In this document: positions 18,504-27,371 of the stretch, one piece after another
How the letters are laid out: every line of letters starts with the position of its first letter
How positions within the stretch are numbered: the stretch's first letter is position 1
Assembly: GCF_014206975.1 (NCBI RefSeq)
Contig: NZ_JACHOU010000016.1
Span: 48,204 to 112,203, forward strand
Direction of reading: 5' to 3'
Origin: Aminobacter aganoensis
GTDB taxonomy: Bacteria; Pseudomonadota; Alphaproteobacteria; Rhizobiales; Rhizobiaceae
DNA: 64,000 bases
Translations under genes and position numbers: made by a program
The notes under the pieces: generated by a model
What the model saw: the letters and a program-made list of their open reading frames with translations, nothing else
Told to the model about the DNA's origin: nothing
Database searches by the model: none

Positions 18504-20036
18504 TCAGGTTGCCGACGTTTCGGCTTTCGTGACATCAGCCGATTTGCCGGCCCCGAACAGCGCGAAGCTGGTCGCCGCCAGGATCCACACGCCGATGCCG
18601 CCATAGAGCATCACCCAGGCGAAGCCGTTGACCAGTGCTGCGTGGACGATTTCGGCCGGAACGTCGAGCGCGCCTTGCGCTCCGTCGATCGCGCCGCCGG
18701 CAGCGATACGCTCTGCAAGCGACCTGAGCTGGCCGGCGTCGATGCCTGCGGGCAGGGCGCTTTTCAGCCCGGAAAGAATGCCCTCGACCAGCACGAAGCC
18801 CATCACGGCAATGTTGATGGCGAGCGCGATCAGCCTTGCGCTGGTGTCGATGCCCGAGGCCATGCCGGCACGGCTGGCCGGCACCGAGCCTGTGGTCATG
18901 TTGGTGGCGGGCGTGGTCGTCAGGCCGAGGCCGATGCCGGCGATCAGCGCGCCGGGCAGCACGGCCAGGCCGCTTGCGGGCTCGATGCCGGTGGCAAGCC
19001 ACATGGCGATGAAACCAAGGCCGATGGTGAACAGGCCGAGTGGAATGACGATGCGGGCGCTGGTGCGCAAGAGCAGATACTGGGCGACTGGCGGCATGAC
19101 CAGGAACGGCACCGTATAGGCGAGCACGGCGAGCCCGGTCTCCGTGCTGTCGAAGCCGAGACCGACGGTGAAATAGATCGGCAGGTAGACCATGAACGGC
19201 CAGTAGCTGAAGTTCATGCCGATGCATCCGACGATGGCGCCGGAGAAGTCGCGGATCCTGAACACCGAGAAATCGAACATCGGATGCGGATGCAGTCGCT
19301 CGACCGTCACGAAAGCGACAAGGCCGACCAGCGTTGCTGCCGCGACGGCGATGGCCGTCGGGCTCAGGAAGCCGATGTCTGCGCCCTGGGTGATGTAGTA
19401 GGTCAGGCCGAAGACCGTCGCGCTCAGGATGACGATGCCGGGCAGGTCGAGCTTCTTGGCCTGCGGGTCGCGCGACTCCTGCACGCCGCCGAAGGTCAGA
19501 CCCAGGCACAGCACCGCCAGAGGCGCATGCACCAGGAAAACCCACTGCCAGGTCGACAGGGCGACGATCACGCCGCCGATGATCGGCCCGAAGCCTAGGC
19601 CGATACCGGCGATCACGCCCCAGATGGCAAAGGCATTGCCGCGTGCCCGGGCATCGTCGAACTGGTTGGAAAGGATGGCGATCGAGCAGATGAACATCGC
19701 GCCGCCGGCCATGCCCTGCAGGAAGCGGCCGACGATCAGCACTTCGGTGGTGGGGGCAATGCCGCACAAGAGCGAGGTGACGCCGAATGCAACGACGGTA
19801 GCGGCGAAAACCAGCCGGCGCCCGTAGCGGTCGGCCAGCGTACCCGTCGCCATCAGCACCGTGGTGCAGGCGATGGTATAGGCGTTCATGATCCACTGCA
19901 TGTCCTTGAAGTCGGCCTGCAGCACATGTTCGAGCGTCGGCAGGATCACCGGCACGCTGGAGATCTCCAGGCCGAACATCAGCGCGGCCAGACAAACCGC
20001 CGCCAGCGCCAGATTGTCTCTGCTTGTCACTTTCAT
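18504..20036 (-). CDS. MFS transporter, DHA2 (EmrB/QacA) drug-efflux type
   Basis: This 510-residue protein has 14 predicted membrane helices. The DHA2 motifs are DMQWIMNAYTIACTTVLMATGTLADRYGRR (motif A region) and GIGLGFGPIIGGVI (motif C). It exports drugs or metabolites by proton antiport. No EmrA-type fusion protein is beside it. It is divergent from a LysR gene, and a perfect palindrome in the intergenic region suggests direct control by that regulator. Confidence 0.9.
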   Translation of the reverse strand: MKVTSRDNLALAAVCLAALMFGLEISSVPVILPTLEHVLQADFKDMQWIMNAYTIACTTVLMATGTLADRYGRRLVFAATVVAFGVTSLLCGIAPTTEVLIVGRFLQGMAGGAMFICSIAILSNQFDDARARGNAFAIWGVIAGIGLGFGPIIGGVIVALSTWQWVFLVHAPLAVLCLGLTFGGVQESRDPQAKKLDLPGIVILSATVFGLTYYITQGADIGFLSPTAIAVAAATLVGLVAFVTVERLHPHPMFDFSVFRIRDFSGAIVGCIGMNFSYWPFMVYLPIYFTVGLGFDSTETGLAVLAYTVPFLVMPPVAQYLLLRTSARIVIPLGLFTIGLGFIAMWLATGIEPASGLAVLPGALIAGIGLGLTTTPATNMTTGSVPASRAGMASGIDTSARLIALAINIAVMGFVLVEGILSGLKSALPAGIDAGQLRSLAERIAAGGAIDGAQGALDVPAEIVHAALVNGFAWVMLYGGIGVWILAATSFALFGAGKSADVTKAETSAT

Positions 20037-20118
20037 CCCGTGTCTCCGCTGGCGGCGAAGGGGGAAGTCCGTCGCCGCTGGTTGCTTGAAAGCACCTCAG
20101 ATAGGCGAAGCTTGAACA

Positions 20119-20135
20119 TACATAAATGCTATGTA
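20119..20135. promoter_or_regulatory. palindromic operator between the MFS and LysR genes
   Basis: A perfect inverted repeat TACATA-N5-TATGTA lies 28 bases before the LysR start and 83 bases from the divergent MFS start. The AT-rich interrupted dyad is typical of LysR-type binding sites. Regulator assignment is inferred. Confidence 0.65.
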
Positions 20136-20162
20136 ATCCTATTTCAGAGATAACAATTATGG

Positions 20163-21029
20163 ATGAATGAGATGTTGTGGCTCGATGCCGAGGCCGTGCG
20201 TAACTTTGTCATGGTGGCCGACCTGCAGAGTTTCACCCGCGCTGCCGATGCCCTCGGCTCGACGCAGGCTGCGGTCAGCGTCAAGTTGAAGCGGTTGGAG
20301 GAGCGCGTCGGCCGCAAGCTGATCGAACGCACGCCGCGCCGTGTCCGGCTGTCGGCCGAAGGAGCGATGTTCATCGATTCGGCCCGGGCATTCCTCGCTG
20401 CGCATGACAATGCGGTTGCCGGCTTGTCCTGCGGCACGCGCCGCTTCGCGCTCGGCATTGCCGGTCACGTTGCTGGTCCTGAAGTGACGACGTTGCTGGC
20501 GCGCCTCAACCAGCATGACCCGGCGCTGACGATCGAGGTCCAGGTCGACAATTCGAGCAACCTGCTCGACGCCTTCGATCGAGGCAAGCTCGACGCGGCC
20601 ATCGTCCGGCGCGAGGACGACCGCCGCGACGGCGAGGTCCTGGGCCCTGAGCATTTCGGCTGGTTCGCTACACCGGACTTCCATCATCGCCAGGGCGAGC
20701 CGATCCGGCTGGCGACCCTGTCGCGGGCCTGTGGCGTGCGGGACGTGGCCACGCGCACGCTCGACGATGCCGGCATTCCCTGGGTCGAGGTCTTCGTCGG
20801 CGGCGGTTCGTCCCTGGTGACCGCAGGCGTTGCGGCCGGGCTCGCGACATCCGTGTTTCCCAGCAGGTTGGCCCCGCCCGGCACCATCGAGATCAGCCGC
20901 AAGTTCAGCCTGCCCGGAGTGCCGTCGTCGGAGATCGTGTTGCATTCGACGCTGACCGACCGCCGCTCGCGCGAGGCGCTGCGCATCCTTGCCTGCGCCT
21001 TCCGCGAGCACCGGGCTTCGGCGGACTAG
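20163..21029 (+). CDS. LysR-family transcriptional regulator
   Basis: This 288-residue protein has an N-terminal winged helix (residues 6-65: AVRNFVMVADLQSFTRAADALGSTQAAVSVKLKRLEERVGRKLIER) and a C-terminal periplasmic-binding-like effector domain. It is divergent from the DHA2 pump gene with a palindromic site between, so it is probably its activator or repressor. The inducer is unknown. The downstream hairpin at 21045-21079 ends transcription. Confidence 0.92.
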   Translation: MNEMLWLDAEAVRNFVMVADLQSFTRAADALGSTQAAVSVKLKRLEERVGRKLIERTPRRVRLSAEGAMFIDSARAFLAAHDNAVAGLSCGTRRFALGIAGHVAGPEVTTLLARLNQHDPALTIEVQVDNSSNLLDAFDRGKLDAAIVRREDDRRDGEVLGPEHFGWFATPDFHHRQGEPIRLATLSRACGVRDVATRTLDDAGIPWVEVFVGGGSSLVTAGVAAGLATSVFPSRLAPPGTIEISRKFSLPGVPSSEIVLHSTLTDRRSREALRILACAFREHRASAD

Positions 21030-21044
21030 GTTCCGCGCACCTGC

Positions 21045-21079
21045 CGGAAACCGCGCCCGGATGCCGGGCGCGGTTTCCG
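21045..21079. terminator. bidirectional terminator between LysR and metA
   Basis: A 16-base perfect stem (21045-21060 with 21064-21079) has a 3-base ATG loop and ends in a TTTCC/GGAAA run on both strands. It lies between the convergent stops of the LysR gene (21029) and metA (21083) and is one of the strongest hairpins in the window. Confidence 0.8.
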
Positions 21080-21082
21080 AGG

Positions 21083-22000
21083 CTACTTGCCGATGTTTTC
21101 CAGATCGTAGGCCGTGGTCTGGTAGACCCGGTTGATCCAGTTGCCGAACAGCAGGTGGGCGTGCGAGCGCCAGCGGTTGAGCGGCCGGCGCTGCGGGTCG
21201 TCGTCGGGGTAATATTCGTGCGGCACCGCGATCTCGACGCCGGCGGCCACGTCGCGGTCGTACTCTTCCTTCAGCGAGGTCGAGTCGTATTCAATGTGGT
21301 TGAACATGTAGAGCCGGTTGCCGGTTTCTTCGGACAGTAGGCTCGGGCCGGTCTCTTCCGATTCCATCAGCAGTTCCAGGCCGGAGCCCGCGGGAATGTC
21401 GGTGGCACGAACCTCGGTCCAGCGCGACACCGGAATGGCGAAGTCGTCCGAGAATCCGGCGAGATAAGGCGACGCCGGCGCGTTGTTGTTGTGCCGGAAG
21501 ACGCCGAAGGCCTTCTGCTCCAGCGTGTGCTTGGGGACCTTGTGGAAATGCCATGCCGCCGCCATCGCGCCCCAGCAGATGAAGAACGGCGAATGCACGT
21601 TGGTCGTCGTCCAGTCCATGATCTGCTTGAGTTCGTCCCAGTAGGTGACGTCCTCGAAGGGCAGCAGCTCGATCGGCGCGCCGGTGATGATGAAGCCGTC
21701 GAACTTGCGGTCCTTCACCTCGTCCCAGGTCTGGTAGAAGCTGATCAGGTGGTCTTCGGAGGTGTTCTTGGCCTTGTGGGTGCCGATACGAACCAGGGTC
21801 AGCTCCACCTGCAGCGGGCTGGCGCCGATCAGGCGGGCGATCTGGGTTTCCGTCCGCACCTTGTTGGGCATCAGGTTGAGCAGACCGATCTGCAGTGGGC
21901 GGATGTCCTGGCGGAGCGCGGTCTGCTCGTCCATGACGGAGACGCCCTCTTTCACCAGCACTTCACGGGCGGGGAGCTGATCCGGGATCTTGATCGGCAC
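21083..22000 (-). CDS. metA: homoserine O-acetyltransferase, MetA type
   Basis: This 305-residue enzyme activates homoserine for methionine synthesis. The nucleophile is Cys142 ([14 protein letters not shown]), with the His/Glu partners in MFNHIEYD. Residue 111 is Glu (TGAPIE). In MetA enzymes Glu at this position is known to select acetyl-CoA, while E. coli has Gly and uses succinyl-CoA, so this is predicted to be an acetyltransferase despite the usual succinyltransferase label. GTG at 22000 gives the standard [15 protein letters not shown] start. A SAM-II aptamer and a terminator precede it. Confidence 0.95.
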   Translation of the reverse strand: MPIKIPDQLPAREVLVKEGVSVMDEQTALRQDIRPLQIGLLNLMPNKVRTETQIARLIGASPLQVELTLVRIGTHKAKNTSEDHLISFYQTWDEVKDRKFDGFIITGAPIELLPFEDVTYWDELKQIMDWTTTNVHSPFFICWGAMAAAWHFHKVPKHTLEQKAFGVFRHNNNAPASPYLAGFSDDFAIPVSRWTEVRATDIPAGSGLELLMESEETGPSLLSEETGNRLYMFNHIEYDSTSLKEEYDRDVAAGVEIAVPHEYYPDDDPQRRPLNRWRSHAHLLFGNWINRVYQTTAYDLENIGK

Positions 22001-22020
22001 TGTGCGAACTCCAAACAACA

Positions 22021-22055
22021 AAAAACCGGCCTGCAGTCGCACAGCCGGTTTACGG
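22021..22055 (-). terminator. intrinsic terminator in the metA leader
   Basis: On the minus strand AACCGGC pairs with GCCGGTT around a 13-base loop, followed by a run of Ts. It lies between the SAM-II aptamer and the metA start. It suggests that SAM binding controls transcription termination, or that it ends the riboswitch transcript when SAM is abundant. Confidence 0.75.
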
Positions 22056-22064
22056 ATCGCAAAC

Positions 22065-22120
22065 GGCCCTTTAGCGACTTGTTTAACGTGGCTGCAAGCC
22101 GACCGGCCAAATCACCACGG
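22065..22120 (-). promoter_or_regulatory. SAM-II (metA) riboswitch
   Basis: The minus strand shows the conserved SAM-II blocks in order: CGUGGUGAUUUGGCCG, GCUUGCAGCCACGUUAAA and AAGUCGCUAAAGG. The GUGG/CCAC pairing forms the first stem. This is the aptamer class found upstream of metA in rhizobia and Agrobacterium. Bound SAM lowers expression of the first committed step of methionine synthesis. Confidence 0.9.
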
Positions 22121-22281
22121 GTTCATGGCCTGCTATTACGCCTGGGCGGGGATTGCGTCAACCGTGACCCAATGGTCCAGCCAGAACCGCCGGTTTTGCC
22201 GGTTTTCCTCGACATTGGCGGCCCCTAGGGGTATTCCCGCTGCGGCCTCCATCCGGAGGCGCCAATCCAGGATTTTTCGAC

Positions 22282-23394
22282 ATGACCAAGGCACCTGAGC
22301 AGATTCGCCCCGAACCCCGCGCCGGCATCATGGACATCGCAGCCTATGTACCCGGCAAGAGCGCAGCTCCCGCAGGCGTGACCAAGGTTCATAAGCTCTC
22401 GTCGAACGAAAATCCGCTGGGCGCCTCGCCCCATGCCATCGAGGCGGTGAAGAAGCTCGCCGAAAAGATGGAGTATTATCCCGACGGGTCGGCCTCACGC
22501 CTGAAGCAGGCGATCGCGGCGACCCATGGGCTCAACCAGGCCAACATCCTGTGCTCGAACGGTTCCGACGAAGTTCTGGGCCTGCTGGCGCAGAGTTACC
22601 TGTCGCCGGGTGACGAGGCCGTCTACACCGAGCACGGCTTCATGGTCTACAAGATCTACATTCAGGCTGCGGGCGCCACGCCCGTCGTTGCCAGGGAAGA
22701 GGCCGAGAAGGCCAGCGTCGACCACATCATCGCCGCGCTGTCGCCGAAGACCAGGATCGTCTTCCTCGCCAACCCCAACAACCCGACCGGCACTTACTTG
22801 CCGTTCGAGGAGGTGCGTCGCCTGCACGCGGCGCTGCCGAAGAACGTACTCCTGGTGCTCGACGCCGCCTATGCCGAATATGTCCGTCGTAACGACTACG
22901 AGGCGGGCGTCGAACTGGTCGCGGCCAACGAGAACGTCGTCATGACGCGCACCTTCTCGAAGATCCACGGCCTTGGCGGCATGCGCGTCGGCTGGGTCTA
23001 TGCGCCGTCGCACATCATCGAGGTGCTGGAGCGCATGCGCGGCCCGTTCAACGTCAACGCGGCGGCCATCGAGGCCGGCGTGGCGGCGATGGAGGACCGT
23101 GCCCATGTCGAGCGCACCATCGCCCACAACGCCCAGTGGGCCGAATGGCTCGTCAACCAGTTCGAGGCACTGGGCTTGCGCGTCACGCCTTCGGTAGGCA
23201 ACTTCTTGCTGGTCCACTTTCCGGAAGATGCCAAGCATTCGGCTGCGGTCGCCGATGAGTATCTCAGCGCGCGGGGGTATATCCTGCGCAGGGTCGCCGG
23301 CTACGGCTTCCCCAATGCGCTGCGCATGACCATCGGCACTGAAGAGGCCAATCGCGGCGTCATTGCCGCACTCACCGAATTCCTGAAAAGTTGA
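22282..23394 (+). CDS. hisC: histidinol-phosphate aminotransferase family (HisC)
   Basis: This 370-residue fold-type I aminotransferase has the substrate N-terminus [36 protein letters not shown] and the PLP lysine in [15 protein letters not shown]. It transfers an amino group between glutamate and imidazole-acetol phosphate. It lies 3 bases before a prephenate dehydrogenase gene rather than in a his operon, so it may work mainly as an aromatic aminotransferase for tyrosine and phenylalanine. AGGA precedes the ATG. Confidence 0.93.
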   Translation: MTKAPEQIRPEPRAGIMDIAAYVPGKSAAPAGVTKVHKLSSNENPLGASPHAIEAVKKLAEKMEYYPDGSASRLKQAIAATHGLNQANILCSNGSDEVLGLLAQSYLSPGDEAVYTEHGFMVYKIYIQAAGATPVVAREEAEKASVDHIIAALSPKTRIVFLANPNNPTGTYLPFEEVRRLHAALPKNVLLVLDAAYAEYVRRNDYEAGVELVAANENVVMTRTFSKIHGLGGMRVGWVYAPSHIIEVLERMRGPFNVNAAAIEAGVAAMEDRAHVERTIAHNAQWAEWLVNQFEALGLRVTPSVGNFLLVHFPEDAKHSAAVADEYLSARGYILRRVAGYGFPNALRMTIGTEEANRGVIAALTEFLKS

Positions 23395-23397
23395 AAA

Positions 23398-24333
23398 ATG
23401 TCCGAACCCCTGTTTGACAAGATCGCCCTCGTCGGCATCGGCCTGATCGGCTCGTCGCTGGCCCGCGTCATCCGCCGCGAAGGGATTGCCCGCCACATCG
23501 CCATCTCCACCCGCAGTGCGGCGACGCTCGCCCGCGCCGAGGAACTCGGCCTCGGCGACAGCTATTCGACGGACGCCAAGGTGGCGGTGAAGGATGCCGA
23601 CCTGGTCATCGTCTCGGTGCCTGTCGGCTCGTCCGGTGCCGTGGCCATCGACATGGCGCCGGCGCTGAAGCCGGGCGCCATCCTCACCGACGTCGGCTCG
23701 ACCAAGGCCTCCGTCATCGCGCAGATGGCCCCGCATGTGCCCGAAGGCGTGCACTTCATCCCCGGCCACCCGCTGGCTGGCACCGAGAAGTCGGGCCCCG
23801 ACGCCGGCTTCGCCGAACTGTTCGAGAACCGCTGGTGCATCTTCACGCCGCTGCCCGATACCGATCCGGTGGCGCTGGAGAAGCTGTCGGAGTTCTGGCG
23901 CCGCTGCGGCTCCAACATCGACACGATGGACCCCGAGCATCACGACATGACGCTCGCCATCGTCTCGCACCTGCCGCACATCATCGCCTACAACATCGTC
24001 GGCACGGCAGACGATCTGGAGTCGGTGACCAAGTCGGAAGTCATCAAGTATTCGGCTTCGGGCTTCCGCGATTTCACCCGTCTCGCCGCCTCCGATCCGA
24101 CGATGTGGCGCGACGTCTGCCTGCACAACAAGGACGCGATCCTGGAAATGCTGGCGCGCTTCTCGGAAGACCTGGCGTCGCTGCAGCGGGCGATCCGTTG
24201 GGGCGATGGCGACAAGCTGTTCGAGATGTTCACCCGCACCCGCGCCATCCGGCGCTCGATCATCGACGCCGGCCAGGAAGTCGACGTGCCGAACTTCGGC
24301 CGCGAGGCCATCGAGCATCCGGTGAAGAATTAG
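23398..24333 (+). CDS. tyrC: prephenate/arogenate dehydrogenase
   Basis: This 311-residue NAD(P)-dependent enzyme has a Rossmann site (IALVGIGLIGSSLARVIRREG), HPLAGTEKSGPDAGFAELFENRW and the helical C-terminal domain with SHLPHIIAYNIVG. It oxidatively decarboxylates prephenate or arogenate on the way to tyrosine. It forms a tight pair with the upstream hisC-type aminotransferase, which could supply arogenate or transaminate its product. There is no chorismate mutase domain. Heptanucleotide repeats begin 8 bases after the stop. Confidence 0.92.
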   Translation: MSEPLFDKIALVGIGLIGSSLARVIRREGIARHIAISTRSAATLARAEELGLGDSYSTDAKVAVKDADLVIVSVPVGSSGAVAIDMAPALKPGAILTDVGSTKASVIAQMAPHVPEGVHFIPGHPLAGTEKSGPDAGFAELFENRWCIFTPLPDTDPVALEKLSEFWRRCGSNIDTMDPEHHDMTLAIVSHLPHIIAYNIVGTADDLESVTKSEVIKYSASGFRDFTRLAASDPTMWRDVCLHNKDAILEMLARFSEDLASLQRAIRWGDGDKLFEMFTRTRAIRRSIIDAGQEVDVPNFGREAIEHPVKN

Positions 24334-24340
24334 CGAGTAG

Positions 24341-24396
24341 GGAATAGGGAATAGGGAATAGGGAATAGGGAATAGGGAATAGGGAATAGGGAATAG
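24341..24396 (+). repeat. tandem heptanucleotide array GGAATAG x 8
   Basis: Eight perfect head-to-tail copies of the 7-base unit GGAATAG, without a mismatch, lie between the convergent tyrC and DUF2125 genes. Confidence 0.97.
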
Positions 24397-24426
24397 TAGT
24401 TGCCTCGGCCGCTCGGCTGGCATCGA

Positions 24427-24524
24427 CACTACTCACTACTCACTACTCACTACTCACTACTCACTACTCACTACTCACTACTCACTACTCACTACTCACT
24501 ACTCACTACTCACTACTCACTACT
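24427..24524 (+). repeat. tandem heptanucleotide array CACTACT x 14
   Basis: Fourteen perfect copies of the 7-base unit CACTACT start 30 bases after the first array and end 8 bases before the DUF2125 stop. The unit differs from the first array in sequence but has the same length. Confidence 0.97.
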
Positions 24525-24532
24525 CAATCACC

Positions 24533-25531
24533 TCACTCCACCGCCGGCACCATCCCCAGCGGGATGAAGCCCAGCGTCGCCTTGCCCTTGACGATCTTGA
24601 GCGGCAGGGTCGGTGCGTTGCCGAGAATTGCGAGGCCGGAGAAAGCCGTCTCGAACTGCTGGCGCTGTTCCGGCACGACTTCTGAAAGTATGCGCGACAG
24701 TTCGCGCGGGTTCCGGATCGTCACCTTCAGGTCGGCGTCGACCAGACCGTCTTCGGCGATCGTCCACGGCCCGCTGATCGCAGCACCTGCGGTGCCGCCG
24801 GTCGACAGCGTCATCGAACGGATCGTGCCCGTCTGGCCGCGCAGGCTTCTCACCTTGTCCGCAAGCAGCGTTACGCCGTTTTTGAGCGAGGTGTCGGCGC
24901 TGCCGTCGAGCGACGGCAGCTTGCGGCCGTGCAGGGCCTGGGGGTCGATCGCCAACCCGGTGAAGGTGCCGGCAATGTCGATATCGGGTCCGTTTGGGCG
25001 CATATGCAGCTGCGTGTCCTCGGCGGTGAACAGCGGCATCGGCGCGCCGTCGCTGAAGGATGCCTGGCCGACGAGCTTGCGGGTCTCGACCGACAGCCGT
25101 TCGGGCAGCGGCTGGGCGATGCGGGCGCTGGCATGCAGCAGCTCCCAATCGAATTGGAGTTGCGGCAGGTCGGGCGCGGTCAGCCGCAGCGGCCCGTCGA
25201 TTTCGAGCACCGTGCGCATCGGCTGGTAGACCTGGGCCACGGTGCGCAGGTTGCCGGCGCTGACCGAAATCCGCCGCGTCGCGTCCTCGAATTCCAGCCT
25301 GTCGCAGAACAGGCCGATCCGGAAGGGAAAGCCCTTGATCTCGGGCTTGGCGCAGGTGGCGGATACGCCGTCGCGGTTGACCTCTGCAATACGCTGGACG
25401 ACTTCCTGCTGCGCCCGTCCGGCAAACCAGAACCAGCCGGCGCTGTAACCGCCGAACAGCACGATGATGAACAGCGTCAGCCACAGGAAGCGGCGGCTGG
25501 AGTTCGGTTTCCGGTCTTGGCTTGACGTCAT
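24533..25531 (-). CDS. DUF2125 protein
   Basis: This 332-residue protein has an N-terminal signal-anchor helix (RRFLWLTLFIIVLFGGYSAGWFWFAG) and the DUF2125 body, including CAKPEIKGFPFRIGLFCD. It is predicted membrane-anchored with a periplasmic domain of unknown function. ATG at 25531 is chosen because the preceding in-frame sequence to 25654 has no family character. The order tyrC, DUF2125, ChaC-like gene is shared by rhizobia. Heptad repeats abut its 3' end. Confidence 0.85.
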   Translation of the reverse strand: MTSSQDRKPNSSRRFLWLTLFIIVLFGGYSAGWFWFAGRAQQEVVQRIAEVNRDGVSATCAKPEIKGFPFRIGLFCDRLEFEDATRRISVSAGNLRTVAQVYQPMRTVLEIDGPLRLTAPDLPQLQFDWELLHASARIAQPLPERLSVETRKLVGQASFSDGAPMPLFTAEDTQLHMRPNGPDIDIAGTFTGLAIDPQALHGRKLPSLDGSADTSLKNGVTLLADKVRSLRGQTGTIRSMTLSTGGTAGAAISGPWTIAEDGLVDADLKVTIRNPRELSRILSEVVPEQRQQFETAFSGLAILGNAPTLPLKIVKGKATLGFIPLGMVPAVE

Positions 25532-25667
25532 GCTAAGGCTCTCGTTACTGCATCGTGCCGGAAGGCGCTCGCACGCATTCAAAGTGTTACCGCGGCCATT
25601 CCACATCCGGTAGGCGGCGCGCCGCCGCACGCAGCAAGACCCGCGAACCACCAACAGGCTTGGCGAT

Positions 25668-26186
25668 ATGGGCGATTTTTGGGTTTTTGGCTATGGCTCG
25701 CTGATGTGGCGTCCAGGTTTCGCCCATGTCGAGACGCGCCGCGCCCGGCTGATGGGCTTTCGACGCGCGCTGTGCATCCGCTCCTGGGTCCATCGTGGCA
25801 CCGAGCAGCGACCCGGTCTCGTGCTCGGTCTCGATCGTGGCGGCTCCTGCGTCGGCCTCGCCTTCCGCGTCCCTGGAGATCTTCGCGACGAGGTGCTTGC
25901 CTATCTGCGCGAACGCGAACTGGTCACCAGCGTCTATCTCGAGCGCCAGCTGGCGATCCGGCTCGACAAGGGCGAAAGGGTGGAGGCGGTCTGCTACATC
26001 GCCGACCGCAACCACCACCAGTATGCCGGCAATCTCGATGCGGTGCACGCCGCCGAGATCGTCACCGGCGCGGTCGGCCAGTCCGGCCGCAACGAGGATT
26101 ATGTCGCGAGCACGGTCGAGCACCTCAAGGCGCTCGGCATCCGCGACCACTGGCTGGAAGAGGTGGCGCGGCTGGTCGGCACATGA
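25668..26186 (+). CDS. ChaC-like gamma-glutamylcyclotransferase
   Basis: This 172-residue protein has the cyclotransferase signature VFGYGSLMWRPGF (the YGSL loop that binds the gamma-glutamyl group) and LGLDRGGSCVGLAFRVP, YLRERELVTSVYLE. ChaC enzymes cleave glutathione into 5-oxoproline and Cys-Gly. It is divergent from DUF2125 across 136 bases. Confidence 0.88.
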   Translation: MGDFWVFGYGSLMWRPGFAHVETRRARLMGFRRALCIRSWVHRGTEQRPGLVLGLDRGGSCVGLAFRVPGDLRDEVLAYLRERELVTSVYLERQLAIRLDKGERVEAVCYIADRNHHQYAGNLDAVHAAEIVTGAVGQSGRNEDYVASTVEHLKALGIRDHWLEEVARLVGT

Positions 26187-26256
26187 CTTGTCAGCAGTGA
26201 GAATACGCGCCCGATTTTCGGCGGCGTTGGCTGCGGACTCGCGCTAAACATCGGGC

Positions 26257-27311
26257 ATGCTTTTCCAGCGCCCCAGTGACGACACACTCTACGATGCCCT
26301 GATCGCACGCGATCCGGGCTATGACGGTTTTGCCTATGTCGGCGTCACCTCTACCGGTATCTTCTGCCGGCTGACTTGCGCCGCGCGAAAACCCAAGCGC
26401 GAGAACGTGCGCTTCTTCGACACAACGGCCGAATGCGTGCATGCCGGCTTCCGGCCTTGCCTGCGCTGCCGGCCGATGATGGGGTCTGGCGCGCCTGAAC
26501 CGCACGTGTCGGCGCTGCTGGAGGCGCTTGAGCGTGAGCCGGAGCGCCGCTGGCTTGAGACCGACATCGTCGCCTTGGGCTTCGATGCCTCCACCGTACG
26601 GCGCGCCTTCAAGCGCCGCTTCGGAATGAGCTTCCTCGAAATGGCGCGTTTGCGGCGGCTCGGGCAGGCGGCGGAGCGGCTGGCCTCGGGCGACAGCGTC
26701 ATCGATGCGCAGGTCGATGCCGGCTTCGATTCGGGCAGCGGCTTTCGAGCGGCGGTGACCCGGCTCTTGGGCGAGGCGCCGGCAAACTGCGCGGCAAGAC
26801 CATGCTCAAGGCCGACTGGATCGAGACGCCGATCGGCCCGATGATCGCCATTGCCGACCTGCATGCCCTGCACATCCTCGAATTCCTCGAACGCAAGGCG
26901 CTGGCAACGGAGGTGCGCAAGTCGCAGGCCGTTACCGGCTCGGCCATCGCCTTCGGCCGGTCGGCACCGATCGACCAGATCGAAGTCGAACTCGGTGCCT
27001 ATTTCGTCGGGAAATGCGCTGAATTCGCCACCCGGCTCGCGCCCCAGGGCACAGCCTTCGAGCGCCAGGTCTGGGACGGGCTGCGGCGTATTCCTGCGGG
27101 GACCTCGACGAGCTATTCCGGCCTCGCCGCCGAGATCGGAAAGCCGGCGGCGGTGCGCGCCGTCGGCCGCGCCAACGGCGCCAATCCGATCGCGATCGTC
27201 ATCCCTTGCCATCGCGTGGTCGGCGCCAGCGGCGACCTCACCGGCTATGGCGGCGGCCTTTGGCGCAAGCGCTGGCTGCTCGAACACGAGCGGCGGATGG
27301 CCGCTGGTTAG
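26257..27311 (+). pseudogene. ada: ada, split by a one-base frameshift
   Basis: The first frame (26257-26844) encodes the N-terminal domain of Ada with the zinc and methyl-acceptor cysteines Cys37, Cys41, Cys68 and Cys71 (FCRLTC, RPCLRC), plus an AraC-type helix-turn-helix. The O6-methylguanine methyltransferase domain continues in another frame. Near 26782-26785 one base is missing: adding one restores ...GEAPA-KLRGKTMLKADWIETPIGPM and a normal protein of about 350 residues. If real, the strain cannot make the bifunctional DNA-alkylation regulator; a sequencing error is the other explanation. Confidence 0.85.
26802..27311 (+). CDS. O6-methylguanine-DNA methyltransferase half of ada
   Basis: This frame gives 169 residues from an internal ATG and holds the complete Ogt-like domain: FERQVWDGLRRIPAGTSTSYSGLAAEIGKP and the active-site IVIPCHRVVG, whose cysteine accepts the methyl group irreversibly. 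It could still repair O6-methylguanine if translated from this ATG, as free-standing Ogt proteins do, but I see no convincing ribosome site for it. Confidence 0.6.
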   Translation: MLKADWIETPIGPMIAIADLHALHILEFLERKALATEVRKSQAVTGSAIAFGRSAPIDQIEVELGAYFVGKCAEFATRLAPQGTAFERQVWDGLRRIPAGTSTSYSGLAAEIGKPAAVRAVGRANGANPIAIVIPCHRVVGASGDLTGYGGGLWRKRWLLEHERRMAAG

Positions 27312-27371
27312 TCTCGTGTCACATCCCAAGGATCAGTGATATCAAGGGAGCATCGTGTTCGGGGGACATCG

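Noticed and set aside
22495..24429. A 644-residue open frame on the minus strand opposite hisC-tyrC with a periodic N-terminus
   Set aside because: It is the antisense shadow of two well-recognised genes; the periodic part is only the GGAATAG array read in frame.
24341..24524. Possible CRISPR array
   Set aside because: Units are 7 bases with no spacers and no cas genes are near; these are simple tandem repeats.
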